NCBI RefSeq assembly: GCF_900183975.1
Contig: NZ_LT853882.1
Location: 799,501 to 863,500, forward strand
Length of the DNA stretch: 64,000 nucleotides
Reading direction: 5' to 3'
DNA from: Xanthomonas fragariae
GTDB lineage: Bacteria; Pseudomonadota; Gammaproteobacteria; Xanthomonadales; Xanthomonadaceae
Below, in pieces: positions 32,044-40,116 of the stretch. How positions within the stretch are numbered: position 1 is the stretch's first letter; each line of letters begins with the position of its first letter. The notes under the pieces are model-generated. The model was given only the letters and a program-made list of their open reading frames with translations, was not told where the DNA came from and ran no database searches. The position numbers were made by a program, and so were the translations under genes.

Positions 32044-33033
32044 ATGAAGCTAGGTTCCCTGAAGGAAGGCGGCCGCGATGGCAGCCTGATCGTGGTCGCG
32101 CGCGATCTGCGTACGGCAGTCCGCGCCACCGGCATCGTGCCCACGCTGCAGCGCGCGCTAGAAGATTGGAGCAACTTCGCGCCGCGATTGAATGCCCTGT
32201 CCGCCTCGCTCAACGATGGCAGTGCCGATGGCGTGTTCGATTTGGATATGCAGGCGTTGGCCGCGCCGTTGCCGCGTGCCTATGAGTTCGTCGACGGCAG
32301 CGCCTACCTGCCGCATGTGGAACGGGTGCGTCGCGCGCGCAATGCCGAAGTGCCGGAAAGCTTCTACACCGACCCGCTGATGTACCAGGCCACCAGCGCC
32401 GGGTTCTACGGCCCGCGCGATGCGATCAAGGTGATCAGCGAAGACCACGGCATCGATCTGGAAGCCGAACTGGTAGTGATCACCGACGACGTGCCGATGG
32501 GCGCCTCGCCCGAGCAGGCGGCCGCGCATATCCAGTTGGTCGGCCTGGTCAACGACGTCTCGCTGCGCAATCTGATTCCGGCCGAGCTCGCCAAGGGCTT
32601 TGGTTTTGTGCAATCCAAGCCGCGCTCTGCGTTGTCGCCGGTATGCGTCACCCCCGACGAATTGGCCGATGCCTGGCGCGACAACAAGGTGCATTTGCCG
32701 CTGGTCACACACGTCAACGGCGTCTGGTTCGGCGCGCCCGAAGCGGGGCAGGACATGCAGTTCGACTTCGCCCAGCTGATTGCCCATGCCGCCAGGACGC
32801 GGCCGTTGTCGGCTGGAACGATCGTCGGCTCCGGCACCATCGCCAATCAGGACACCACGTTGGGTGCCTCGTGTTTTGCCGAACAGCGCGTGGTGGAAGC
32901 CCTGCGCGAGGGCACGCCAAGCACGCCGTTTATGTCCTTCGGCGACGTGGTACGGATCGAAATGTTAGATGCCTACGGCGCCAGCATCTTCGGTGCGATC
33001 GAACAACGCGTCGAACGCCAGCCGCTGCCATGA
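32044..33033 (+). CDS. Fumarylacetoacetate hydrolase-family protein
   Basis: The product is 329 residues of the FAH fold: EVPESFYTDPLMYQATSAGFYGP, DLEAELVVITDDVPMG (metal-binding E/D region), VGLVNDVSLRNL, GFGFVQSKPRSALSPV, and GTIVGSGTIANQD. Followed 43 bp later by maleylacetoacetate isomerase, it is very likely the fumarylacetoacetase of the homogentisate (tyrosine) pathway, splitting fumarylacetoacetate into fumarate and acetoacetate. ATG 32044 is preferred because CACAGG then has proper spacing; ATG 32038 is two codons upstream. Confidence 0.9.
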   Translation: MKLGSLKEGGRDGSLIVVARDLRTAVRATGIVPTLQRALEDWSNFAPRLNALSASLNDGSADGVFDLDMQALAAPLPRAYEFVDGSAYLPHVERVRRARNAEVPESFYTDPLMYQATSAGFYGPRDAIKVISEDHGIDLEAELVVITDDVPMGASPEQAAAHIQLVGLVNDVSLRNLIPAELAKGFGFVQSKPRSALSPVCVTPDELADAWRDNKVHLPLVTHVNGVWFGAPEAGQDMQFDFAQLIAHAARTRPLSAGTIVGSGTIANQDTTLGASCFAEQRVVEALREGTPSTPFMSFGDVVRIEMLDAYGASIFGAIEQRVERQPLP

Positions 33034-33076
33034 GCTATTCGGTAGCGTTGGCGAAAACTAACCTACAAGGCCGCGC

Positions 33077-33745
33077 ATGAGCGCGCACCTGGAACTGTTT
33101 TCGTACTGGCGTTCCAGCGCCGCCTATCGTGTGCGCATCGGCCTGCAGTTGAAGTGGCTGGCCCACGTGACGCATCCGGTGCATCTGGCGCGCGCTGGTG
33201 GCGAGCAGCACGCATCGGCGTATGCGCAGCTCAATCCGCAGGAACTGGTGCCTACATTGCGGCATGGTGCGGTGGTGATTCCGCAGTCGCTGGCGATCCT
33301 GGAGTATCTGGAAGAAGCGTTTCCCGACACTACACATCTGCTCCCAGCAGCGCCGGCCGAACGCGCCCGCGTGCGCGCATTGGCGCAGGTCATCGCCTGC
33401 GATGTGCATCCGCTCAACAACCTGCGCATCACCCAGTTCTTTGAGCATGAATGGCAATTGGATGCTGCGCAACGCCAGGAGTGGACGCGTCACTGGATGC
33501 AGCGCGGTTTTGCGGCGCTGGAAGCGCAGTTGACTACCGATCCGCACACAGGCAGCTTCTGCCATGGCGACACGCCGGGCCTGGCCGATTGCGTGCTGAT
33601 CCCGCAGCTCTACAACGCGCACCGTTTTGAGGTCGCCCTGACGCCGTATCCCACTCTGCAACGCATCGAACAGGCATGCCTGGCATTGCCGGCATTCGAT
33701 GCGGCGCGACCAGAAACACAGCTGGATGCGCCGCCGAGCAGCTGA
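33077..33745 (+). CDS. maiA: Maleylacetoacetate isomerase
   Basis: A glutathione S-transferase-fold (zeta class) enzyme that isomerises maleylacetoacetate to fumarylacetoacetate. The product is 222 residues. FSYWRSSAAYRVRIGLQLK contains the zeta-class active-site SSxxxRVR signature, followed by YAQLNPQELVPTL and IPQSLAILEYLEE in the thioredoxin-like domain. The second domain shows DVHPLNNLRITQFF and the PGLADCVLIPQLYNAHRF motif. It is coupled by proximity to the preceding FAH gene. Confidence 0.94.
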   Translation: MSAHLELFSYWRSSAAYRVRIGLQLKWLAHVTHPVHLARAGGEQHASAYAQLNPQELVPTLRHGAVVIPQSLAILEYLEEAFPDTTHLLPAAPAERARVRALAQVIACDVHPLNNLRITQFFEHEWQLDAAQRQEWTRHWMQRGFAALEAQLTTDPHTGSFCHGDTPGLADCVLIPQLYNAHRFEVALTPYPTLQRIEQACLALPAFDAARPETQLDAPPSS

Positions 33746-33755
33746 TTGGTCGAAC

Positions 33756-33903
33756 TAAGAGTGGCTAAAAAAACGTAGCGAGCAGTCGCCAGGTGGGTGC
33801 GGACGGCGCGGAGGAACCGAAGTGTGCGCGTGGTACATGCCGATTCCGAGCACCGGCCGCGTCCGCCTAGCGGTGAGCGCAGTCGTTTTGTTAGCCACTC
33901 TTA
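33756..33903 (+). repeat. 148-bp interspersed repeat, copy 2 (MITE-like)
   Basis: It matches 7868-8015 in inverted orientation over its full 148 bp with scattered differences. The ends are TAAGAGTGGCTAAAAAAACG (left) and CGTTTTGTTAGCCACTCTTA (right), which are inverted repeats of each other apart from one base. It begins 10 bp after the maiA stop. No ORF of coding character and no clear target duplication. Confidence 0.75.
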
Positions 33904-34163
33904 AAGTCAGTGGAACGTGCAGTGACGGCGGACTGCTCGGCACTGCGCACGTGATACGCGAGAGTGCAGGAGCGCGCCAGCGTGCACAAACCGCCTGACG
34001 ATGTCCGAGCCGGTGCCCGCTGCTACGTAGAGCTCGCACAGAGCTGTGACTGCGGCGACGTTGGACGTGCTCAGGTGCGCACGGTGTCGCTTGCAGAACT
34101 ACATACGCCAGACAGATCCGGCAGGCGCGCAGGCAATGACGCGCCTGCCGGCTCAAACCTCGC
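33904..34163. other. Intergenic region with a 12-bp hairpin beyond pilU
   Basis: No gene was recognised. A perfect 12-bp stem (CCGGCAGGCGCG at 34118-34129 with its complement at 34140-34151) sits 12 bp beyond the pilU stop and may mark the 3' end of that transcript; it lacks a T-run. Confidence 0.45.
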
Positions 34164-35297
34164 TTAGATAAACCCGTGACTGATCTTCGGCGCCGCTGCC
34201 GTTTCGTAATCCGCATACGGGTCGTGCTCGCCGGAGCCGCCTTCGGACAGGCGGAACTTCAGCGCCAGGCCATCGCGCGAGTCGGCTGCGCGCAGTGCTT
34301 CCTCCTGCTCGATTTCGCCAGATTTGACCATCCGGAACAGGCATTGGTCGAAGGTCTGCATGCCTTCTTCCAGAGATTCCTCCATCGCCTGTTTGACCTC
34401 GTGCACCTGGCCGCGACGCAGCAGGTCGCGAATCATCGGGGTGTTGAGCAGCACTTCGGTAGCGGGGCGGCGGCGTCCGTCCGCGCCCTTGACCAGCCGC
34501 TGAGAGACGACGGCGCGCAGATTCAGCGCCAGATTCATCAGCACATTCTTGTGCGCGCTTTCCTGGAAGAAATTGAGGATGCGCTCGATAGTCTGGTCGG
34601 CATTGTTGGAGTGCAGCGTCGCCAGACACAGGTGGCCGGTTTCGGCGAAGGCGATCGCCGCCTCCATGGTTTCGGCGTCCAGGATTTCGCCGATCAGGAT
34701 CACGTCCGGCGCTTCACGCATCGCGTTCTTTAGCGCGCTTTGGAAGGTATGCGTATCCAGACCTACCTCGCGCTGATTCACGATCGACATCTTGTGCTTG
34801 TGCAAATATTCGATCGGGTCCTCGATAGTGAGGATGTGCCCGGTAATGGTGCTGTTGCGGTGGTCGATCATCGAAGCCAGCGAGGTCGACTTACCCGAGC
34901 CGGTCGAGCCGACCACCAGCACCAGCCCGCGCGGCGTCATGATGATGTCCTTGAGCACCTGCGGGAGATTGAGTTCTTCGATGCTTGGGATCCTGCTGCG
35001 GATGGCGCGGATCACCATCCCCACCTCGCCGCGCTGTTTGAACACGTTCACGCGGAAGCGCCCGGCGTCTTGCAGGGCGATGGCCATGTTGAATTCCAAC
35101 TCGTGCTCGAACCGCCGCACTTGTTCTTCGTCCATCAACGAGTATGCGATTTTCCTGACTATTCCCGGTGGCAATCCCGTATTGCCGAGCGGGTAGAGCT
35201 TGCCTTCGATCTTGATGTACACCGGCGCGCCGGTGGTCAAGAACATGTCCGAGGCATTCTTTTCGGTCATCAGCTTCAGGAAGTAGCCGATATCCAT
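34164..35297 (-). CDS. pilU: Twitching motility ATPase PilU (PilT/PilU family)
   Basis: A hexameric ATPase that assists type IV pilus retraction at the inner membrane. The product is 377 residues. Walker A GSTGSGKST is at 130-138. LTIEDPIEYLH, the Asp-box IGEILDAETMEAAI and the His-box GHLCLATLHSNNADQTIERILNFF follow the PilU version rather than PilT (IGEILDAETM, NFF). An ATG at 35297 is used; the frame can be extended two codons to a TTG. No pilT is adjacent in the window. Confidence 0.9.
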   Translation of the reverse strand: MDIGYFLKLMTEKNASDMFLTTGAPVYIKIEGKLYPLGNTGLPPGIVRKIAYSLMDEEQVRRFEHELEFNMAIALQDAGRFRVNVFKQRGEVGMVIRAIRSRIPSIEELNLPQVLKDIIMTPRGLVLVVGSTGSGKSTSLASMIDHRNSTITGHILTIEDPIEYLHKHKMSIVNQREVGLDTHTFQSALKNAMREAPDVILIGEILDAETMEAAIAFAETGHLCLATLHSNNADQTIERILNFFQESAHKNVLMNLALNLRAVVSQRLVKGADGRRRPATEVLLNTPMIRDLLRRGQVHEVKQAMEESLEEGMQTFDQCLFRMVKSGEIEQEEALRAADSRDGLALKFRLSEGGSGEHDPYADYETAAAPKISHGFI

Positions 35298-35395
35298 GCG
35301 CAATGGTTCCCCAACAAACAGCAGCGTCTCGTTGCAAGTGCGCCGCAGGCTTCCGACAATGGCCGTGCTCGAGACCTCTCGCTACGGCTCCCCTA

Positions 35396-35779
35396 ATGAC
35401 GGCTAGCTTCGCATACTTGCGGCGATCCCTGTATGGCATCGCCTGTTTCATGGTTCTTTCTTCTCCTGTCGCCGCCCAGGTGGCACCGGAGCTCACCGCC
35501 GCCGAACAGGCCGTGCAACGCGCCACCCAGGCCGATGCCGACCAATATGCCCCTGATCTGGTCAACCTGGCCCGCCAGGAACTGATGCAGGCCCAGCAGG
35601 CGCAACTGGACAAGCGCCAGCGCAAGCAGGTGCCACAGATCGCCTTGCGCGCAGCCGCCAACGCCGATTTGGCCAAGGCACGCAGCGAAGAAGTGGTGGT
35701 CGCCGCCCAGCTGGAACAGCGCCGCAAAGAAGTTGCGCAGCTGCAGAACAGCCTTAATACCGGGGAGGGTGGCCGATGA
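35396..35779 (+). CDS. DUF4398-type secreted protein
   Basis: The product is 127 residues: a signal peptide (about 1-29, YGIACFMVLSSPVAAQ) and an alpha-helical domain with the DUF4398 pattern APELTAAEQAVQRATQADADQYAPDLVNLARQELMQAQQAQ, followed by a charged coiled-coil-like segment. It overlaps the next gene, an OmpA-domain protein, by 4 bp. The two are probably co-expressed periplasmic or outer-membrane proteins. The open frame begins at 35303, but the signal peptide fits the ATG at 35396. Confidence 0.8.
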   Translation: MTASFAYLRRSLYGIACFMVLSSPVAAQVAPELTAAEQAVQRATQADADQYAPDLVNLARQELMQAQQAQLDKRQRKQVPQIALRAAANADLAKARSEEVVVAAQLEQRRKEVAQLQNSLNTGEGGR

Positions 35780-36666
35780 AACTGCATCCACTTCTCTATC
35801 TCGGTGTATTGAGCTTGGCCGCACTGCCGCCGCTGGCGATGGCCGCGAAAGACGACCCGCAGGCCGACGCGCTTAACCGGCGCCTGGCTGCCTTGCAAAA
35901 CGACCCGCAGGCCAACGAGTTGGCACGCTTCGAGCGGCTGCAGGCGCAACAGAGCGTGGCTGCCCTGGCCGAAGCCAAGCGCCGCGACCGTGACGAACTG
36001 GTGTTCCTGGCCGATCGCCGGGTCGAAATCGCCGAGCTCACCGCCCGCACCGCACTGGCACGACGCGAGCTGGAGCGGCTGGAAGGCACCCGCAACGATC
36101 TGCTGATTGAAGCCAGCCGCCGTGACGCCGCGCTTGCGCGTCAGGAGGCTGAGCGGTTGCGCGTGCAGGCGCAGATCCAGGCCGAGGAGGCCGAGCGCAT
36201 GCGTCAGGCTGCCGAACAGGAAACGTTGGCCCGCCAGGACGCGGAGCTGGCGCTGACCAGCGTGGCCGGCAAGCAGACTGCCAAACTCAATACGGCCCAA
36301 CAGAAGGCCATGCAGTTGGCGCACGAAGAAGCCGAACTGGTCTCCGGTGCCAAATTGCCGGCCACCAAGTTCGACAGCCGCGGCGAAGTGTTTTCGCTGA
36401 GCAGTGGTGCGTTCGGTGGCAAGGCTGCACTGTCCGGCGATGCGGCAGGGCAGGTCAAGGCGCTGGCCGAATATCTGAACATCGTCAAGAAAGGTCGGGT
36501 GAGCATCGTCGGCTTCGACAGCGATGCAGCCACTGCCAATAAGCGGGCCGAATCGGTCCGTGACGCTCTGGTCGCCGCTGGCGTTGCCAGTGCACGTCTA
36601 CAGGTGATCGGTAGCAAGGCCGCCGCCAGCAAGACGCGCGCTGCCGATGTCGTTGTGTCGCCGTAA
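35776..36666 (+). CDS. OmpA-like envelope protein with coiled coil
   Basis: The product is 296 residues. Residues 1-23 are a signal peptide (LLYLGVLSLAALPPLAMA-A). About 25-190 is a long charged helix, likely a coiled coil (ERLEGTRNDLLIEASRRDAALARQEAERLRVQ). About 200-296 is an OmpA-type peptidoglycan-binding domain (FSLSSGAFGGKAALSGDAAGQVKALAEYLN, then VSIVGFDSDAATANKRAESVRDALVAAGVASARLQVIG), although the usual NRRVE-type motif is KRAESVRDAL and the usual G-h-T/A-D is GFDSD. Its ATG overlaps the preceding gene by 4 bp. Confidence 0.83.
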   Translation: MKLHPLLYLGVLSLAALPPLAMAAKDDPQADALNRRLAALQNDPQANELARFERLQAQQSVAALAEAKRRDRDELVFLADRRVEIAELTARTALARRELERLEGTRNDLLIEASRRDAALARQEAERLRVQAQIQAEEAERMRQAAEQETLARQDAELALTSVAGKQTAKLNTAQQKAMQLAHEEAELVSGAKLPATKFDSRGEVFSLSSGAFGGKAALSGDAAGQVKALAEYLNIVKKGRVSIVGFDSDAATANKRAESVRDALVAAGVASARLQVIGSKAAASKTRAADVVVSP

Positions 36667-36802
36667 CGCAAGTGCTTGGAAGTTAAGGTATTTTAACCCG
36701 GACATGACGCCTGGTTGAACCCCGGTCACTGATTGACGCAGCGGACGGCAAAAGTACCCGTTCTGGCCTTGAACCCCCTCCGCGACCGGCGTAGGGTCGT
36801 AT

Positions 36803-36998
36803 TCCTGGGCAGTACACCGTTGCCTGGACGTACGGAGGGCCGGGCCAGTGACGCAAGCGCACGCATTCACGCAATTGGGTGAGAAAACCGGTGGTTCAGC
36901 CCGCGCGTATGCCGTTGTAGTTTTGGCTGTTGTGACGCCCGAGCCCTCCATCCCGAAGCAGCGCCCCGTCCCGCCAGCGGCCGGGGCGTTTTTGTTTT
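36803..36998 (+). ncRNA. Candidate small RNA ending in an intrinsic terminator
   Basis: The 352-bp gap between the OmpA-like gene and the DUF465 gene has no ORF but contains TTGAAC, 17 bases, TAGGGT (about 36767-36795), a plausible promoter, and a strong terminator at 36962-36998. In between, GGAGGGC (about 36834) can pair with GCCCTCC (about 36943), closing a long structured domain. A transcript of roughly 195 nt is inferred. I could not match it to a known RNA family. It may instead be the leader of the DUF465 gene. Confidence 0.3.
36962..36998 (+). terminator. Rho-independent terminator upstream of the DUF465 gene
   Basis: CGCCCCG (36962-36968) pairs with CGGGGCG (36982-36988), followed by TTTTTGTTTT. 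It ends 20 bp before the ATG of the DUF465 gene, so it either terminates an upstream transcript or works as an attenuator. Confidence 0.8.
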
Positions 36999-37018
36999 AA
37001 GTGTCAGGAGGTAACGCC

Positions 37019-37237
37019 ATGTTCGAAGGGCAACCGCAGACCGAAATCGACGCGTTGGTCAAGTCCGATCCCGAGTTCAAGCAGCTGTACCAACGCCACA
37101 AGCTTTTGAACAAGAAATGCATGGATGCCGAACTTGGGGTGCTCCCCATCGATGACGTGACCTTGGGCCAGATGAAACGCGAAAAATTGCAGGCCAAAGA
37201 AAAGCTCACCCGGATGTACGACCAGCTCACACACTGA
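37019..37237 (+). CDS. DUF465 (YdcH-like) protein
   Basis: The product is 72 residues and soluble, a predicted helical hairpin: DPEFKQLYQRHKLLNKKCMDAELG then MKREKLQAKEKLTRMYDQL, matching the DUF465 pattern (h-x-x-L-x-x-x-H-x-x-L-d...KKxKLxxKDx). ATG 37019 has an excellent binding site (CAGGAGGTAACGCC); the frame extends 6 codons further up without one. The molecular role of the family is not established. Confidence 0.9.
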   Translation: MFEGQPQTEIDALVKSDPEFKQLYQRHKLLNKKCMDAELGVLPIDDVTLGQMKREKLQAKEKLTRMYDQLTH

Positions 37238-37270
37238 TCTTTCCCCACCGTTAGAACAAGTTCACCGTCG

Positions 37271-37318
37271 CGGGCGGTGGCAGCCTCCTCGTCGGCTCGC
37301 CACCGTCCGCGTCTTTAC
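37271..37318 (+). terminator. Possible terminator after the DUF465 gene
   Basis: GCGGTGGC (37274-37281) can pair with GCCACCGT (37299-37306), allowing one G-U, with an inner AGCC/GGCT helix, followed by GTCTTTACTT. It is a modest signal. Confidence 0.4.
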
Positions 37319-37457
37319 TTTGTGCGGCTTTTCGAGCACTTGCTGAGTACGCTCGTTCATAGGTGGGCGCAATCGCTTCAAGTCTGAATGAGCATTCCCT
37401 AGCCGTTCGTCGGATAATGGGCGGCCTAGCCCTGTGCGACGCAGTGACGACATCCCG

Positions 37458-38828
37458 ATGGCGATCCATTCCTCCGTACTCGAACTGATCGGCAACACGC
37501 CGATCGTCAAGGCACAGCACCTGGACACCGGCGTCTGCGAGCTGTTTCTCAAGCTGGAGGCGGCCAACCCCGGTGGATCGATCAAGGACCGTATCGGTCT
37601 GTCGATGATTGAAGCAGCCGAACAGCGCGGCGATCTTAAGCCCGGCACCACGCTGGTCGAAGGTACTGCCGGCAACACTGGCCTGGGTCTGGCGCTGGTC
37701 GCGCAGCAGAAGGGCTACCAGCTGATCCTGGTGGTGCCGGACAAAATGAGCCGCGAGAAGATCTTCAACCTCAAAGCCATGGGCGCCCAAGTGGTGATGA
37801 CCCGTTCGGACGTGGCCAAGGGTCACCCAGAGTACTACCAGGATCTGGCCGCCAAGATTGCATCCGAAACGCCCGGCGCCTACTTCATCAACCAGTTCGG
37901 CAACCCGGACAACCCGGCCGCGCACCAATTCGGCACCGGCCCTGAGATCCTGGCGCAGATGGACGGTCAACTGGACGCGATCGTGTTCGGCTGTGGTAGT
38001 TCCGGCACCATGACCGGCCTGTCGCGCGCTTTCGCCACCGCTTCGCCGCACACCGAATTGGTATTGGCCGACCCGGTCGGCTCGATCCTGACCCATTACA
38101 TCGAAGAAGGCACGGTCAGCGAAAAGTCCGGTAGCTGGCTGGTCGAAGGTATCGGTGAGGATTTCCTGCCGGATATCTCCGACTTCTCGCGAGTCAAGAA
38201 GGCGTATTCGATCAGCGACGCCGAGAGCTTCCACACCGCGCGCGCGCTGCTGGCCAAGGAGGGCATCCTCGGTGGCTCGTCCACCGGCACCCTGCTGGCT
38301 GCCGCGCTGAAGTATTGCCGCGAACAGACCACGCCCAAGCGCGTGCTTGTGTTCGTCTGCGATACCGGCAACAAGTACCTGTCCAAGATGTACAACGACT
38401 ACTGGATGCTGGACAACGGCTTCCTGGAGCGCCCGCAGTACGGCGATCTGCGCGATCTAATTCTGCGCCCGTACAACAAACGCGACACCGTGGTGGTCGG
38501 CCCCAAGGATCTGCTGACCACCGCCTACCAGCGCATGAAGCTGTACGACGTCTCGCAACTGCCGGTGATCGACGACGGCGAGCTGGTCGGCATCGTCGAC
38601 GAAAGCGATGTGCTGCTGCATGTGTACGGCGACGAGGCGCGCTTCCGCGACCCGATTTCCACCGCCATGGTCAGCAAGCTCGATCGTCTGGATCTCGCAT
38701 CCCCGATCGAAGCGCTGCTGCCGGTGTTCGACCGCGGCCAGGTTGCCATCGTGATGGACGGCAATCAGTTTCTCGGTCTGATCACCCGCATCGACTTGCT
38801 CAACTACCTGCGCCGCCGCGTGCAGTGA
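37458..38828 (+). CDS. cbs: Cystathionine beta-synthase
   Basis: Condenses serine and homocysteine to cystathionine (reverse transsulfuration). The product is 456 residues: a fold-type II PLP domain (K43 in NPGGSIKDRIG, GTAGNTGLGLALV, GCGSSGTMTGLSR) and a C-terminal pair of CBS domains from about 335 (VGPKDLLTTAYQRMKLYDVSQLPVIDDGELVGIVDESD; then ISTAMVSKLDRLD). The CBS pair separates it from CysK. ATG 37458 is chosen for the family N-terminus; the frame starts at 37434. The next gene, 88 bp on, completes the transsulfuration pair. Confidence 0.93.
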   Translation: MAIHSSVLELIGNTPIVKAQHLDTGVCELFLKLEAANPGGSIKDRIGLSMIEAAEQRGDLKPGTTLVEGTAGNTGLGLALVAQQKGYQLILVVPDKMSREKIFNLKAMGAQVVMTRSDVAKGHPEYYQDLAAKIASETPGAYFINQFGNPDNPAAHQFGTGPEILAQMDGQLDAIVFGCGSSGTMTGLSRAFATASPHTELVLADPVGSILTHYIEEGTVSEKSGSWLVEGIGEDFLPDISDFSRVKKAYSISDAESFHTARALLAKEGILGGSSTGTLLAAALKYCREQTTPKRVLVFVCDTGNKYLSKMYNDYWMLDNGFLERPQYGDLRDLILRPYNKRDTVVVGPKDLLTTAYQRMKLYDVSQLPVIDDGELVGIVDESDVLLHVYGDEARFRDPISTAMVSKLDRLDLASPIEALLPVFDRGQVAIVMDGNQFLGLITRIDLLNYLRRRVQ

Positions 38829-38916
38829 TCCTGCATCGCTGCTCGCGCGGATGAGACGCGCGGTACGGACATTCAGACCTGCTTGTTACAATCGGCCACC
38901 TTTTCCGGGAAGCTTC

Positions 38917-40116
38917 ATGTCCAATCGCACCACTACCAGCCACGATGCCGAGCGCGACCTCTCGCTTGCAACGCTGGCGATCCACGGAGGGCAGTCGCCG
39001 GATCCCAGCACCGGGGCGGTGATGCCGCCGATCTACGCGACGTCCACCTATACGCAGTCCAGCCCGGGCAAGCATCAGGGGTTCGAGTATTCGCGTACCC
39101 ACAATCCCACGCGCTTCGCCTACGAGCGATGCGTGGCCACGCTGGAAGGCGGCACGCGCGCGTTTGCGTTCGCTTCCGGCATGGCCGCCACCTCCACGGT
39201 GATGGAATTGCTGGACGCCGGTAGCCACGTGGTGGCGATGGACGACCTGTATGGCGGCACCGTTCGCCTGTTCGAGCGCGTACGCCGCCGCACCGCCGGC
39301 CTGGATTTCAGCTTCGTCGATCTCACCGACCCGGCCGCATTCGACGCCGCGATTCGCCCCGACACCAAGATGGTGTGGATCGAAACCCCGACCAACCCGA
39401 TGCTCAAGCTGGTCGACATCGCCGCCATTGCCGCCATTGCGCGCAAGCACGGTCTGCTTATCGTGGTCGACAATACCTTCGCCTCGCCGATGCTGCAGCG
39501 CCCGCTCAGCCTGGGCGCCGACATCGTCGTGCACTCGGCCACCAAGTACCTCAACGGTCACTCGGACATGGTCGGTGGCATTGCAGTGGTGGGCGACAAC
39601 GCCGAGCTGGCCGAACAACTGGCGTTCCTGCAGAACGCGATCGGTGGCGTCCAAGGCCCGTTCGACAGCTTCCTCGCCCTGCGCGGCCTCAAGACACTTC
39701 CCCTGCGTATGCGCGCGCATTGCGAGAATACGCTGGCGCTGGCGCAATGGCTGGAAACCCACCCCGCAATCGAACAGGTGATCTACCCCGGCCTCACTTC
39801 GCACCCGCAGCACGCACTTGCGAAGAGCCAGATGTCCGGCTTCGGGGGTATCGTCTCGATCGTTCTCAAGGGCGAGTTTGATGCGGCGAAGCGTTTTTGC
39901 GAACGCACCGAACTCTTCACCCTGGCCGAATCCCTCGGCGGCGTGGAAAGCCTGGTGAATCATCCCGCCGTTATGACCCATGCCTCCATTCCGGTCGACC
40001 GTCGCGCAAGGCTTGGTATCAGCGATGCGCTGGTGAGGCTGAGTGTTGGAATTGAGGATGTTAAGGATTTGCAGGGCGATCTGGAACGTGCGCTTGAGGC
40101 GTCCCGTTCTCCATGA
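38917..40116 (+). CDS. metB: Cystathionine gamma-lyase / gamma-synthase (PLP Cys/Met metabolism family)
   Basis: The product is 399 residues. YEYSRTHNPTRF-type phosphate contacts appear as FEYSRTHNPTRFAYE, then FASGMAATSTVMEL, ETPTNPMLKLVDI and the PLP lysine K210 in VHSATKYLNGHSDMVGG. The C-terminal SLGGVESLVNHPAVMTHAS matches both gamma-lyase and gamma-synthase. With cystathionine beta-synthase just upstream, lyase activity (cystathionine to cysteine) is likely; the locus name metB follows Xanthomonas usage. Its stop overlaps the first O-antigen glycosyltransferase by 4 bp, so this housekeeping gene and the variable locus are coupled. Confidence 0.88.
   Translation: MSNRTTTSHDAERDLSLATLAIHGGQSPDPSTGAVMPPIYATSTYTQSSPGKHQGFEYSRTHNPTRFAYERCVATLEGGTRAFAFASGMAATSTVMELLDAGSHVVAMDDLYGGTVRLFERVRRRTAGLDFSFVDLTDPAAFDAAIRPDTKMVWIETPTNPMLKLVDIAAIAAIARKHGLLIVVDNTFASPMLQRPLSLGADIVVHSATKYLNGHSDMVGGIAVVGDNAELAEQLAFLQNAIGGVQGPFDSFLALRGLKTLPLRMRAHCENTLALAQWLETHPAIEQVIYPGLTSHPQHALAKSQMSGFGGIVSIVLKGEFDAAKRFCERTELFTLAESLGGVESLVNHPAVMTHASIPVDRRARLGISDALVRLSVGIEDVKDLQGDLERALEASRSP

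Noticed and set aside
36700-36998. 6S RNA
   Set aside because: A GGGCCAGT stretch recalled 6S RNA, but the rest does not match and the usual neighbours are absent; kept only as an unnamed candidate RNA.
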